From the NCBI RefSeq assembly GCF_028389875.1, contig NC_084670.1, forward strand, positions 17,244,883 through 17,308,882: 64,000 bases of DNA, read 5' to 3'. Of the stretch, positions 21,579 through 34,300 are shown in pieces (the stretch's first letter is position 1; the number at the start of each line of letters is the position of its first letter). The position numbers and the translations under genes were made by a program. Origin of the DNA: Rhea pennata. Lineage: Eukaryota > Chordata > Aves > Rheiformes > Rheidae. The notes below the pieces were generated by a model. The model was given only the letters and a program-made list of their open reading frames with translations, was not told the origin of the DNA and did no database searches.

Positions 21579-24500
21579 ACTATTGGGAAGGGGAGAACCC
21601 ATATAGTAACACGGTCTTTCATAGTTGGTTGCTCAAGAGTTGAACTTTGTGTTGAGGTATAAGTGACTATGAGGTTTCCTTTAAAGGTGAACATCTGAGA
21701 AAAAAAATTACTAATGCTGTCTACTGGAATGATATTTTCTAATGAAGAATGTAGATCTCTTATCTTGGTTGGTCTAGACAGCAGTGCCTGTGGTTTCTCT
21801 GTGTTGTGTGGAGATTGCTCTGTGAACCATGGAAAGGACGTAAGAATAAAGAATATTTTCACTGAGCTTTTTGCCATTTCACAAGTTTATCTGTGAACTG
21901 CTGACTGAACAGAACAACTTTTACAGAGCATAGAATGCAGCCTTCATGGACTAACCGTTAAATACAAGAACTAGAGTCTGTTGGGGAAATTAATGCACCC
22001 TCATCTTTTAAGAGTCCGGGTTCGAAGTAGTGAATAGCTTGGGGCTGTGATGGCTTGTGATAATTTACAGCAATACAAGAGATGACAGGTTGGGAGAATG
22101 ATGACGCTAATATAGTGGGCCACCGATGGCCACCAAGCATGGAAGCCTTCCATAACACTTCTGTCTCTGCTCCCTGCTTCTATGGAGTCCCAAGGATGTA
22201 CTTAGCCTGTCTATATGGGGGGAAAATGACAAAATTGAACAAATCTTCCTATTTCAGATAAAAAGCATTTCAAAAATATCCATGAAGACTGCTATAGTAC
22301 AGAAATGATACTGTCTATCTGTTCAATCTGTGTCCCTCGTAGCTATATTGCAGATATGACATTATAAACTTGAACAAAATATTTATAAATGCACACGAAA
22401 AGGCACTGTTCATATTCATACTCAAGTGTAAACTTGGTATTTCTTTATATAAATTTAAGAAATATTACTATGGATTAATGTGGTACTACTGGTACCTTGT
22501 GTCACTTGGCACAGAAGCGCAGTGTCCCTCTGCCTGTTGAAAATGACCCGAGTTGGATGTGGAGGCACCAGGGTGCTCCCGCAGCCTGCGGCAGCCTGCC
22601 ACCCAGCAGGTGGCTAAGTGTGGCATTTATGAGTATTTAGTATTTATTAGATTTGAATATCAAATGTGTTGTCCTGAAGTTACTACAAAATAGCTGAAAC
22701 TGCAGATGTAGCTACCTAAATAAGCGAGGAGAGGTTGTCTTCAGTTGCTCTCCTGGTCTGTGAATTTACCTAGCATCCATTAGCCATCATAAAAGCAGTT
22801 ATGTATCTTGCTAGATAAACTAGTAACTGTTTGACTTGCTAAAACTGTGATGCTAATAAGAAGGTTGGGGTTTTTCGTTTCTCCATTTTCCTTCCCTCTA
22901 AAGCAGGGAAACACTTCTATTCAGAGTATCATCTTTATTGTCACCCAGCCTGTTTGTATGTGGTGATCTGCAGGCTGCTGTGGGATGTTGGAGGAGTTAC
23001 CGTCTTTGAGTAGACAGCTTATTTCAGAGAGTCTTCTTTTGCTTCTTTCTGTGCAGTTTGTTCCCTTTTACATCACACAAAATGGAGCAATTCCTTTGCA
23101 CAGAGTCCTGCGCCCATCTTAGTGATGAAAGGATCCCTATAGTTAAAGGATTTCCCAAGATATTTTTAATCATTATTACATGTAATTGTTAATTATATTT
23201 AAATAACTATCCAGTAGACATTGAAATAAAACCTTTATAAAGTTAGTTAAATATTTTTAGATTAATTGCAATGAGGCTCATTAAATTAAGATTTCAGAGG
23301 ACAAAACGTATGTAAACAAGATTGTTTCAGTAACAGTACGTAATCTGTGCAGTACCTCATATTAAAATCATGCTATTAGATACTTTCCTGTGTCTAATAC
23401 ATGTGTGGACAAATGTGTTATGCTCATTATTCAGTTTAAGTAAGCAGTAGTCAGATATGTCAGCCTTGGGAGCTCACTGGATATTTCAAGAATTAACCTG
23501 CTTTGACACTTCCACGGTTTTTTCTTGTGAGCAGCTTGAATACCACTTACTCAGCAGTAAGTTAAATACAATCAGCTAAGCAGAGCAGCATCCTGTAAAT
23601 GATGCTGGTAACAGAAAAGACATGTAAAATTGCTTGTAAGATGATAACGTTTCATAACATTCTGGAAAAGCAACCTCATCTATTGATTTTTTTTTCTTGT
23701 CTGCAGAGGTGAAATGTAGTCTTTCAAACAGTCTTATTCCTTTCTTGAAGACTTGCTTTATTGATCTGAAACCGCAGAGCTGAAATTGGTCATATTTTAA
23801 CAATGTTCTTTCTCTTAATGACAATATATGCCCCCCTCCCCCGTCTAAGTGGAAAACTTGCTGCAGTATTTCTCTTGCTGGCATTTGCTGAACAGTCAGC
23901 GAGGGACTTCTCTAAAACTCTGTAAGGGCACTGTAGATGCAATGTTCCTGACTTCTCTGTGAAGGGAGAGCAGACTTCTGCAGCCTTGCTTCCTTGCCAC
24001 ACTACTCGTGGTAGGCTCCCATGAAGTAGCAAGTGAAGTAGTCCACTTATCGTGAGGAACTAATCAAAATGCTACTTGTTAGTACCGCTTTGTTAGCTTT
24101 CTCAGTTAGTGATAAATGCAAGAAAATTTAGTATTTCCCTCAGAAAAAATTACCCTATTAGTATGGGATAAGACAATTTCTTGTTCTTTCTCCCTCTCTT
24201 TGTGAGAAGAGTTTAAAAGCCTCTGTGTCAGTTATCCTCATGATAACTACGTTAGCTCTACACCCTTGTTGTGTCCCTAAATTGTAAGCTTAGAAAAGTA
24301 TGAGTTACATCCTTGTAAGCTGTATGAGTTATCATGTATGAGAAATAATAAGAGAAAGTTTTTCTCAAAAAAGGGAAAATAACAATATTTTTGTTGTGAG
24401 AAAACAAATACAAAAGGCTTGTGGTTTTGGGTGTTCTTAAGTTTGATACTAGAAGCAGGAATTAATTATAAAAGGTCAGAATAAATGGGAAGAATATGCT

Positions 24501-26116
24501 TAATTCCTGCACATAGAGTTTCAGGTGCTTTCCAGCCTCACACGTTACTTTACTTGCACTGTTGCTTCAGAACTTGGCAATGTGTTCATAACCCATCAGT
24601 GGAACTGGAGGTGAATCTGTTATGTAAGTTTGAGAGTAAAAAATAATCAACCTAAGCTAATTTAACCTAGCTGTTCAAACTTCTGGCTCTCTAGATACAA
24701 TAATGCAATTACAGTATTTTTAGACTATCACCTGGCAACCTGTGGGGTGAGGATGGGTAGACCATTGAAGGATGTCTGAAGCCAGATCTATATAACTTAA
24801 CTGAGTCTGTTTAATTTACTGTCTCTGAACAGGTTTTTGTATTTCAAAACCTAGAGTGTTAACACTCTAGTGTAATGTAGTCTAATGTAATGTTTAACAT
24901 TAATTTAGCAAATAATTTAACTGTAGATATGTCTGCATGTTCTTAAATCCTGCTTCAGTGAAGTTTATGCCAGGAAAGTGGATCTCAAATCACCTCTACC
25001 CCCAAAAAAACCTGTAAAAATATTCTGATAAGTTTAAAAATGTCCTGATAAGTTTAAATCCTGCTAAGTGTTGAAACTTTAAATGACCGAAATGCATATT
25101 GCCATCCAATGCAGAGGAAAACTAGTTAGTTAGTAATGTTATAAGTGGTTAGAAACAAAATGAATTCAGGATGATATGGTGTAATATGAACTCTTGCGGA
25201 AAGTGATGTTATCAAGGGAACATAAAACGTTAAGCAGATGTCTTGTTACACAGAAATTCTAAAGGCATGTTATGCACAGATTTACTGGAATGAGTTTGGA
25301 GCTGGACAGTGAATTTACAGTTCATGTCCCTCCTCCCCTTTCATATCGCTGTTGTGCTGTTTCCGTGTTCATCACATGAGAAGTTGTTATTGTATGGTTC
25401 CACATCATGCTCACTTAGGGAGGACAGGGTTTACCTCTGGACTGAAATGTGTGGTCTCCACATTGTTGCATAGTATGCAAATAGTCAAGTAATGTTACTT
25501 TGAATGCTAAATATTTCAACTGTGGCAATTGGTTGCCCTGCCACCCTTTATAAGGACACTGGTAGGGCTGATTTAAATCTTGGGGGATTGATGTCTTGTG
25601 ATGAGAGTAGGCAGATGTAGTAAAATTGATTAATTGAGGTGTCTCCCTCTAATTTCTTAAATTTCTCATATAGTCGCACTGGTTAGAGTAGTACCGAGGT
25701 AGGAAATGCTTTTGCATTTTGAGTGGATATGCTGTGCATTTTTCAGGTTAATTTCTGAAGAAGTCTGTTTTAATAAAAGCAAAACAACCTCCCTCTCCTC
25801 CTACTTTCCCCCTTCCCCCCACATCTTCCAGTTGGAAACTGCTTTAATGTATTTTGTAATAATGGAGGTTGAAGTGATTGGGTTTCAGGGGCTTGTGTGA
25901 ATTTCTAAAAAGCAAAAAATGTGACCTCTGAAGGTGTCTCCTCCTTTGCATCTGATACTTGCAGTTTCTCTTGTGATGCTCTGTTCAATGTGGTTGGTGA
26001 CTGAGCTTCATCAGGAGAGTTGGTTGTGTTTGTCCCTGTCTGAGAGTTTTCAGTAGATCGGATGATACTGTTAAAGACATACAGCTGAGTGGTAGCTAAG
26101 GATGAGATTTGTTATT
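21579..26116. other. HS2ST1: Intronic sequence, no gene seen
   Basis: AT-rich intron. It includes a small GC-richer patch at about 22500-22620 with a repeated GCAGCCTGC, a perfect 20-bp palindrome at 24851-24870 and an imperfect repeat of CCTGATAAGTTTAAA at about 25023-25061. No exon or RNA gene recognised. Confidence 0.55.
24851..24870. repeat. Perfect 20-bp palindrome
   Basis: CTAGAGTGTTAACACTCTAG is its own reverse complement with no spacer. It could form a cruciform or be a dimeric protein site, or be chance. Confidence 0.9.
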
Positions 26117-26139
26117 AAAAAAAAAAAAAAAAAAAAAAA
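26117..26139. repeat. poly(A) run, 23 bases
   Basis: Uninterrupted A run about 300 bp before the ancient CR1 fragment. Confidence 0.9.
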
Positions 26140-26444
26140 GCCTTTCTATCCTATTAATTAGCTTGTTCACAGTCTGTATCTTTCCAGAACTCTGATTAGA
26201 GTTGATGCTTACAAATTTATATTAAATTCATGGTTTGAACTCCTGATAGGCACTTTTCTGTTTGCTTTAGAGGTTATTGTGCATTGTGGGATGACAGTTT
26301 GTTGATAATACTGGGCTATTCGGGAGAAGAGTCTCTGTTAGAGGTTACAGGCTGATGGCGGTGAAATTCAAATATACTAAATGTAAATGAATTTGGAGAA
26401 AAACTGTCCAAAGTTAACACTGGCTAGATTCTGACTTAGCTGTC

Positions 26445-27025
26445 CTCACTGAGGAAGGAGATCTTGGAGTTACAGAAGGTAGCTCTATGAAAATATCATA
26501 ACACTACTCAGCAGTGGTCAAGAATGCATATAGTGTCCTGGAAGCTATTAAAAAAACAAATGAAGAACCAAATGAGAATGTGTTTTTTTTTTTTTTTTCC
26601 CCACTGGATATGGTAGTTTTGGTATATGTCCTTTTGCCCTTCATCTTAAAAAGGTTATAGTAGATTTGGAATAGAAAGAGATGAATGGTGAGAATAATTA
26701 AAAGAATAGAGTATCTCCCATATAAGGAATGATTAAATAGACGAAGACTCATCAGATTTGGAAAAGCATGTGAGCAGAAAGTATGGTAGAAATCTCTGAA
26801 ATCATGAGTGGTGTGGAAAAGCGAGCAAGGAGTGCTTACCATACAAGGATAAGAAAGCATAAAAACTAAGCTGATGATTAATAGCTTCAAAACAGCTGAA
26901 ACCAAGTGGTGCTCCAGAAAGGGATTCAATCTTGGTTTGAAAATATCATCCAGAAATGGATCATTTCCTTAGCTCATTTACGGCTGACCTTTGGAACTCT
27001 GCTGTTTAGGCATAAGGATTTTTTT
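26445..27025 (+). mobile_element. Ancient degenerate CR1 LINE fragment (3' ORF2 region)
   Basis: Read on the plus strand this follows the order of the 3' part of CR1 ORF2: GAGATCTTGGAGTTACAGA (the DLGV segment), a TCAAGAATGCA...AGTGTCCTGG stretch (the KKANGLLG segment), a GGAATGATTAA...GACTCATCAG stretch (the EERLRELGL segment), AAATCATGAGTGGTGTGGAA (the KYL segment in old CR1s) and TGACCTTTGGAACTCTGCTG (the HW.RLP segment). It has many substitutions and a T run at 26580-26598 splitting it, so it is far older than the copy at 52-54.5 kb and resembles the CR1/L3-type elements of reptiles more than young avian CR1. No coding capacity remains. Confidence 0.78.
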
Positions 27026-27194
27026 TTCCTTTTTGTTTATCTGAGTATGTTTGGTCTCACATTGCAGCCATTGGATCTTGTTTTCAGTTCTCTGCCTTTA
27101 TAATTCTCTATACTCCACCTGTGCAGTATTTCTCCCTGTGAAAGTATCTATGTCCTGTAATCATTTTGCTTTTCAATCACTCTAAAAAAACCTA

Positions 27195-27425
27195 AACACA
27201 TTGAATTCCATAAGCCTCTTATTCTAAGGTAGCTTTCTGATCCTTGAATCATTTTTATGGCACTTCTACGCTCTCTCTAGTTTTTCACCATCCACTTTAA
27301 AATGTAGACAAAAATACTATGTGATATGCCAGCAGCAGCCTCCTGCCTGCCATGTACTCCGTTGTTTTTTGCCCTCTTGACGCATCTGTTGATATTATTA
27401 GTGTGTGCGGTTGACTGGCAGTTTT
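27195..27425 (-). mobile_element. Probable ancient CR1 fragment, inverted
   Basis: On the plus strand the words GAATCATTTTTATGGCACTT, then CGCTCTCTCTAGTTTTTCAC, ACTATGTGATATGCCAGC and GCCCTCTTGACGCATCTGTT occur in the order seen in antisense copies of old CR1 3' regions (the ATCATTTTTGTTGC / CTCTCTCCAGTTT pattern). It lies 170 bp from the plus-strand CR1 relic and in the opposite orientation. Divergence is high, so the match rests on order and spacing rather than identity. Confidence 0.5.
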
Positions 27426-28348
27426 ACCCGGCTGCAGATAGCACTGAAGTGGCTAGTTGTGTTAACCAGATCCCATGCTTATCCCATACTTCTCAATTTT
27501 TACTGAAATCAAATAGTAGATAAAACTTTGATAACTGCAGCATTATATGAAATTGAAAATTGAGAACTTATCCTGGTATCTTCAAGCAAACTAAAAATGC
27601 CAACAAATAGAATATGTGGTTTCAATTTATTCACTGGATACTAGACTCTGAGTTTGTAAATCAAAACACAGAGGTTTTTATACCATAGAAATGAAAATAC
27701 AGCTTAAAACTCCCCAAACTCCACTGAAGAGTTGACACTTGTAGTATTTACTGATTTACTTTAGTGATAGTTTCTGAAAGCATCTTGTACTTCAGACTAT
27801 GTTATCCAATAAAATTTGCCAGAGCAAAGGCTGGGGGAACGTAACCGGAACATAATCAGATCAGCTAGGGAAGTAGGTGGGTTAATGAGGGTGTATGGGA
27901 AAAGAAAGAGATTGTTGCTCTGCCTACAGTTCCCTGAAACTTCGGTGACCCCTTTCTAAAAAGCTATGTAGTATTGTAATAGCAGGAGATTTCATGCGAG
28001 CTATTTTAACTAGCTGTATCATGAGGAGTCCAAATGCTAAGTACTGTTAGCAAAGCTGTGCTCAGCCATGGAGGGCTCCAAAGTTTCTTATGTGCTGGAC
28101 ACTCCTGGAAAACTGCTTTATATTTGAAATGATGTGTTTATCAAGAAAATAACTTAAACTTGAAACTTAAGTTCAGTAGAATTGTTCAGGGAGGCTCATT
28201 TCTGGTAACATTTACATGCATGTTTACCTGACAGTGATTTTTTCCAGGCCTAGTGCGAACAGAATTCAGAATTATCCTTTGGTTTGCCAAAAAGATGTTT
28301 TGTCCAAGAATTTAATGATTATTTGTGCAGGAGACTTTCATGTTGTAA

Positions 28349-28369
28349 TTTTTTTTTTTTTTTTTTTTT
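28349..28369. repeat. poly(T) run, 21 bases
   Basis: Uninterrupted T21 in the intron. Confidence 0.9.
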
Positions 28370-31300
28370 GAAATGGGAAGGAGGGGGAAAACCCCTCGGA
28401 TGGCCACTGTATTGCTGGCAGTGGAGCTTTTAAAAAGTTCTTTCTTACATTTCACAATATTCCTATGAAGATACTGTTAGTCAGTCAGTACAGGCTTGCA
28501 TATTGTAGGGCCTGGACAATAATTGTTTGTCAAATACTGTGAATATATGTAACATGGAGTTTCTAGTTCCAGTCCAGAAGTAGTTCAGCCGAGCTTGTGT
28601 GGAGCCCTATTTGTGTAACTGTTGCTTTGGATTCTGGAGCTGGTTTCAGTTTGTCTGCACAATACTCTGTTGCATCTTAAGAGTAATTCAGTAGAGTTTG
28701 TAGAAGCAAATCGGAAAGAATCTGGTTTTAATTTTAAAGATCAGATAGCATTTGGAGAGTGTTTAAATGTTCATGAATTTCCAGTTATTTGAAACACTCT
28801 GTAGATTTTTCAGTATTACTATAGTATGAAACTTGATATAACATGTTTCCTGAAGAATGATGGAATACTTTACAAGCATGCTGGTGGAAATAACAAGTAT
28901 CAAGATAACATATTTCTTCTTTATTTGTTACTTCTAGGACAGTTAGAGAGAGAAATAAGCTCCCTTGCGCTTCTCTCTATCGTGTGTTTTTGATTGTATT
29001 TCCTTAAGGAAAATAGTTTTCCCTGGTTTTCCTGAAGAAGAAAGTAGTCAGGCTGTTTGGATTTCACAATTGACAAGCTGAACTTGTGCTGTTTGACTAC
29101 CTTAAAAATACTTTGAGATTTCATTCTTCTGTCTGAGAGCAGAACTACAGTTACGTGCCTGTGAGAGCATCCTGATTTCTGTTTATAATGTGCTTCAGCT
29201 GGAGATGCAGTGCTTTGAGGCTTGCATGTCTGCTCAGTAGCTGATATTGTCACACATTAGATGTTGGAAACCCTCGCAGTAATAGTCTTATGTGTAGAAC
29301 ATGTCATTCATTGTAACAGCTGCTTTACACCGCATTTATATTTAAATAGGAGAAAGTGATCTATTTTGAATTTTAAGAGTTGTTCCCATGGCAAAGGAAC
29401 TTGCTGTCTTGTCTTCTAGCTTCACCATTGATTGATCCATTTGCTTACTTATCCCCAGGCGTGGGGAGAAAGAACATCTGAAGAGGTAGAAAGCCTTCAT
29501 TTAGGAGTGTGCTTCCTAATAGCATTTGAGTTCAAAAGAACAAATCCTCTGGGACTGGTTTATTTATGTAGTTTTAATTAGAATTGAGACTCATTAATGA
29601 AAAAGCGCAGAAGAAAGCAAGGGCATCTCTTTAAATATAGTTCAAATGGATACACTGTGACAGTGGGATTTGTGGTTAATCATGGAAGCTGGGTGTTAGC
29701 TGCAGTACAATTTCCATGTCAGCTGTTTCAGAAAACCTTGACCATATAGACCATTAGTATTGACTTGCCACATACTAATTCTCACTTATCCTAAATTAAG
29801 TGTTGTTTCTTGGGACGAAAACTTCTAGAATCATTAGTCAGGTATTTATGCTCCTGGCAAGTGAAGAGTTTGAATGTATGAATTTAGTAATCACTTTCTC
29901 AGTTACTAAGTGATCTCTATTTTATAGAGAAGTAATTTTACAGTGTTGTTTACTCAGGGACTGAGATTGGAGTTTGATGCTGAGCACCCTGAGTGATGGA
30001 AGAGTGGGCACACAGACAGTTTTTGAATCTTGGGTTGCCTGTTCAGATTTTTTGAACAGTGAAGAAATAGAGCAGCTATAATGGAATAATTTAAGTTTCC
30101 TCAGTTTTGTACATTCTTTTTTCTTAAAGCTGAAATGGAAGCACAAGCAAACATATTTTTAATGCCAAGTATATTTGCACTGCTAACAGTAGTTGCACTT
30201 TTTTTTTCTTTTATGTAAGCAGGCTAGTATTTGACGATCTTTGTTTTTTGCTTTTTCCAGAATCAGTAACGTAGTCTTGTATGTTACTTGAAGTTGGTTT
30301 TTTTAGAAGATAATCTGTATATGGTGCTTATTATAACATCAAAATGCCTTTAGTCCAAGAGTGAATTTACTGTGGCTTCTAAGGTGCTCTAAAGTACACT
30401 CTTGTTTGCATTTTAGAGAGGAGTGTATACACACAAACTGATCACAATATTAGAGAGCTTATTTTCTGCCCAGTTGTAATACTGATTACTCTTACCTCTC
30501 TCAAATATTGTTCTGCGGTAGTAATACCCAACATGCAGTTTGCTATGTTAAGAAGCAAACTTAAGCTCATCTCATAGGCTTTATCAGAAAAAATAGACTA
30601 AATTTTAAAGTTCAAGCTTGTCACAAATGCAACTGTGGTATTAAGACCAAAGTAAGTGTTTTTGCCAAATTCTTTTGGGAGAGCAGAGGAAAAGCAGAAT
30701 TGACAATCAAGTACGTGTTCACAGTAGCTTAAGTGTGTGCTTATTCTGAAAAGCAAGCAGGTTTCTCCACATTGAGAAGTACGTGCATTTACTTGAATAT
30801 TGCAATGACTTAGTTTCCCTTTCTTCCCTTGGTTCTAAAAAGGAAGAATATGTAGAAAATTTAAGTGCATGCAACATATGGCTGAAATATCACATATACC
30901 AAAGACTAAAAATCAAAGTTGTTGTTTCCATGGCAACTGTCACTGAGCCAAACAGCTCTTCTTCATAAAGACAGCAGCCATGCAGCTAAGGTTTAGTCTG
31001 GGAACCTGATTCCTAGGATGCTTGAAGGTCCACATATAGATCTCCAGGGAGGTACTATTTATGTTTTTATCCCCTTGTAGCTTAGAGTGTCACTTGTTCC
31101 CAGCTACTGCCTACAAAACACACTGATGGAGAAGTGTTTTTTATGGTACTGAATTGATATGTCTGACATGTTGAAGGTGGAAATACCAAACTAAGAAGTA
31201 CTACCACCTTGGCAAAGAGGAGTTTTAAATGGAAAATAGGAGCATTTCTTTATTTTGGGGGGCAGGGGATGTTGAGGACTGTGATTTGCAGTTTTTACTA

Positions 31301-34300
31301 ATTTGAATTGTATAGATGTAATTATTTATAGCCAGATTAATTCTGTGCAAAGAGACTGGTCTTGGTTACAGAAGGAGTTGGACTCTTCAACTTCACTGCC
31401 ACTATACTTCAGCAATATGAGGAGATTGAATTTTTCTTCCCTCCATGCTGCTGCTGGTTCTTCATACCTTCACACAGGTGGGAATGTGAGCCTTGGCTGC
31501 AGTCAGTCAAGACAGCAGAGCAAATGAACCAGTATCCTAAGTATAGCCAGTTACATGAAACTGATTCTTGCATTTAATTCCACTTTAGTTTGGATTTTAG
31601 ACTGATACTGGAACAGTAATTTTGTAAGATTAGTTACTACTTACACTTTTCGAGGTATCCAGACATAGATTAAAACTAAACCTGCATTAATCAAATCCAT
31701 CTGCAAGTCATTTCCTTCATTCAGGCTACAGAGCAGAGAAGCTTTATTTTAAGCTTTATTTTAGTCAATTGAAGCAAATATGTCAAGTCATTTCTCCTTG
31801 GCTACTCTCTAAGTCCGTCTAAACATCTTTAGTTTAAAATTATAAAATAGGTAATCTAGAGACTTTAATTTTGGTGAACAAAGCTCTATTTAAAAAAGGG
31901 AGGAGGGAAGAAAAAAGGGATGCTTTCCCTCCTACCCCCAAATTAAGAACTAACACTCTCCTAAATCATGAAAACTTCTAAAAATATAATTGAACTCTCA
32001 ATATCCCTATTACCGTAACTGATTGACATTACTTTGATTTGGAGAGTTCAAGCCTTTTCTCCTGGGATAGCCTGTGTAATAACAGATGTTACTACTTCTG
32101 CTGTGGCTCTTCTGTGTTAACATATCTCATTGGCAATAATAGAGTTTGGTCATCATATTTCTGGAATACTAATTCAAATTCAATTCTATACTAATCCATA
32201 TAACCTCCTGGTAATATGGATTTGCCTTTCCAAATGTCCTGTTGTGCATCCACATGAGGACTGAGCTGTTGGTGGCTGGCAATCAATGTGGCACGGTAGG
32301 TCGAAGCTGCGTGCTCAGAAATTGTGTGCCTCTCCTTAGTAAAAGAGTTCTGATACATAGTCCCAGGTGGATTCTGCTGTTGTGGTTTAGGTGACTCTGC
32401 CACAAATGCCTGACCTTCCCTTCCGCCAAAGGTAGCGCTTTTAGGTGGAAAGAGTAGAAAGAGCTTTGCGCTTGCTCTCAGCCGCTCAGCTCACAAACTG
32501 TATAAGCCAAAATCACTGAAGATTTGACAGTGAACTTTGCTAGACCATGAGCAGTGTCTCTTGGCTGAAGGAACAGCATAGTATACGCAGATTGGGCTTA
32601 AGTGGGGTCCTTGGTGGAAAGCTCGAATACATTTGGGCAGTTTTATCACTCACTACTACTTTCAGGGATGTTGGGGGCGGGGGTGGGAAGTGTAGAGGAG
32701 GGTATTGTAGTCAGAGCAGAGGCATAGGCACTGGCTGTTCAGATTCACCAGTCAAAGATTTGCAAATGCAATACAAATTCATAAGTAAAGTTCTATTAAT
32801 AAATAACAGGAGACAGATTAAAAATACTAGCAGATGCCTAGCAACAGATTCTTTCCTGCTTTCCACAATTTGGAAGAGGTTTAAGGAAGATGCCATTTAA
32901 CTCTATTCTCTGTATTTGAGTGCTTTGTGTTACCAGTGAGAGCTTAATATATTACAGATGAAAATTGCAGTGTAAGCTTTAAAAGTCAGCTTTTCAGGTG
33001 GTATTGATTTGGACAGGTGTGTTTAAAAATGGTCCTGACAGATGGTTTTATTTACTTGTTTTCTTTAATTGAAATGAGTAACTTTTGTCATGAAAGTCTT
33101 TAGCATCAAGATTTGAAACTGAATTTGTAACTGGCATTCGTAAGAAAAGTGTCACCAAAACTAATTTTTCTTTCTTATGATTCCTTAAGGCACTACAGAT
33201 TTATCATGAAGTGAGCTTGGGGGGGAGCACTGAAAGAAAATTCTTGTGTACTATTTTCAGAACCATATGAATTGAAAATATTTCATTGCAACATTTCTTC
33301 ACTCAGAACCTGGTGATCTTGCTCAGTTTCTTTGAAGAATATCAGATTATGTCACAGCAGACTTGCATCTTTTCTGAGCAACATAGGCTTTTAGACTGTA
33401 CAAACTGTCACCTGTCACGATTCTGCAGATACTGCTACAGAAGCAAGCAAAATTATTTTTCTGTTCTTTGTTTCAATTTAATTGGGGGAAAAAATCAGTA
33501 CTTCATTTTGTCGTATGTCAAGATGGACCTTTTCAGGCTCCATTTTGCAGATCAGACTGTGTTTTGAGCAGAGTTTATGATTTGTTATGCTGTTTGAGCA
33601 ATGTATATTTAATTGATAAGCTTCCTTTAAAAGCAATCTTTAAACATAGATTTCACATATCTTTGTTAAAATAGTTAGAGTTTGTCTCTTGCTAGTCAAT
33701 ATTTATCTATCGCAGCTCAATACGCAAGTGAGGACTGTTGATGAGAGAGAAGTAATTACCATTGAAAAGACTATTAGCATGATATTTGAGTGCTGAAAGC
33801 AATAGAGGGGCTTGAGTTACTCTGCTGGAATGAATCTTCTAAATCCGAAGTTTGTATGTGGCGGCTTTTTCCTTTTTCAAGTTCTTCTTAGCAAACTGAT
33901 ACTCTGGTTTATCAACAGTCTCCACTGCAAAAATCTTTCTTTACATACGTTGTTTCCTTCCATCCTTCAAGGTTTTTTCATATCCTTTTCATCTCTTTTT
34001 TTTTTTTTTTTTTAAGTTATGGAAATACGACTTTTAAACAACTCCATTGTTCAATCACAGTGGCTTTAGGGCATTTCTTGAACTATGATTTTTTGCTCGG
34101 AAAAGAACGTTACTGAGTATATTCCCCTAAACCTTGCTCATCTTTGTTCCAAATGTTACTAAACACATGAGGAATCATTTTACAATTCAGAATCCACATC
34201 TTTCTGAAGACACTTTAAAAAGTCTTGATTATTTATATGATCTAATGCTGTTTATAAATAATAATTTGATCTTGACAAGATTGGCCAGAGACTTCTTTTA

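Noticed and set aside
26504..26929. 141-codon minus-strand frame
   Set aside because: It is the antisense of a decayed CR1 fragment and has no homology of its own.
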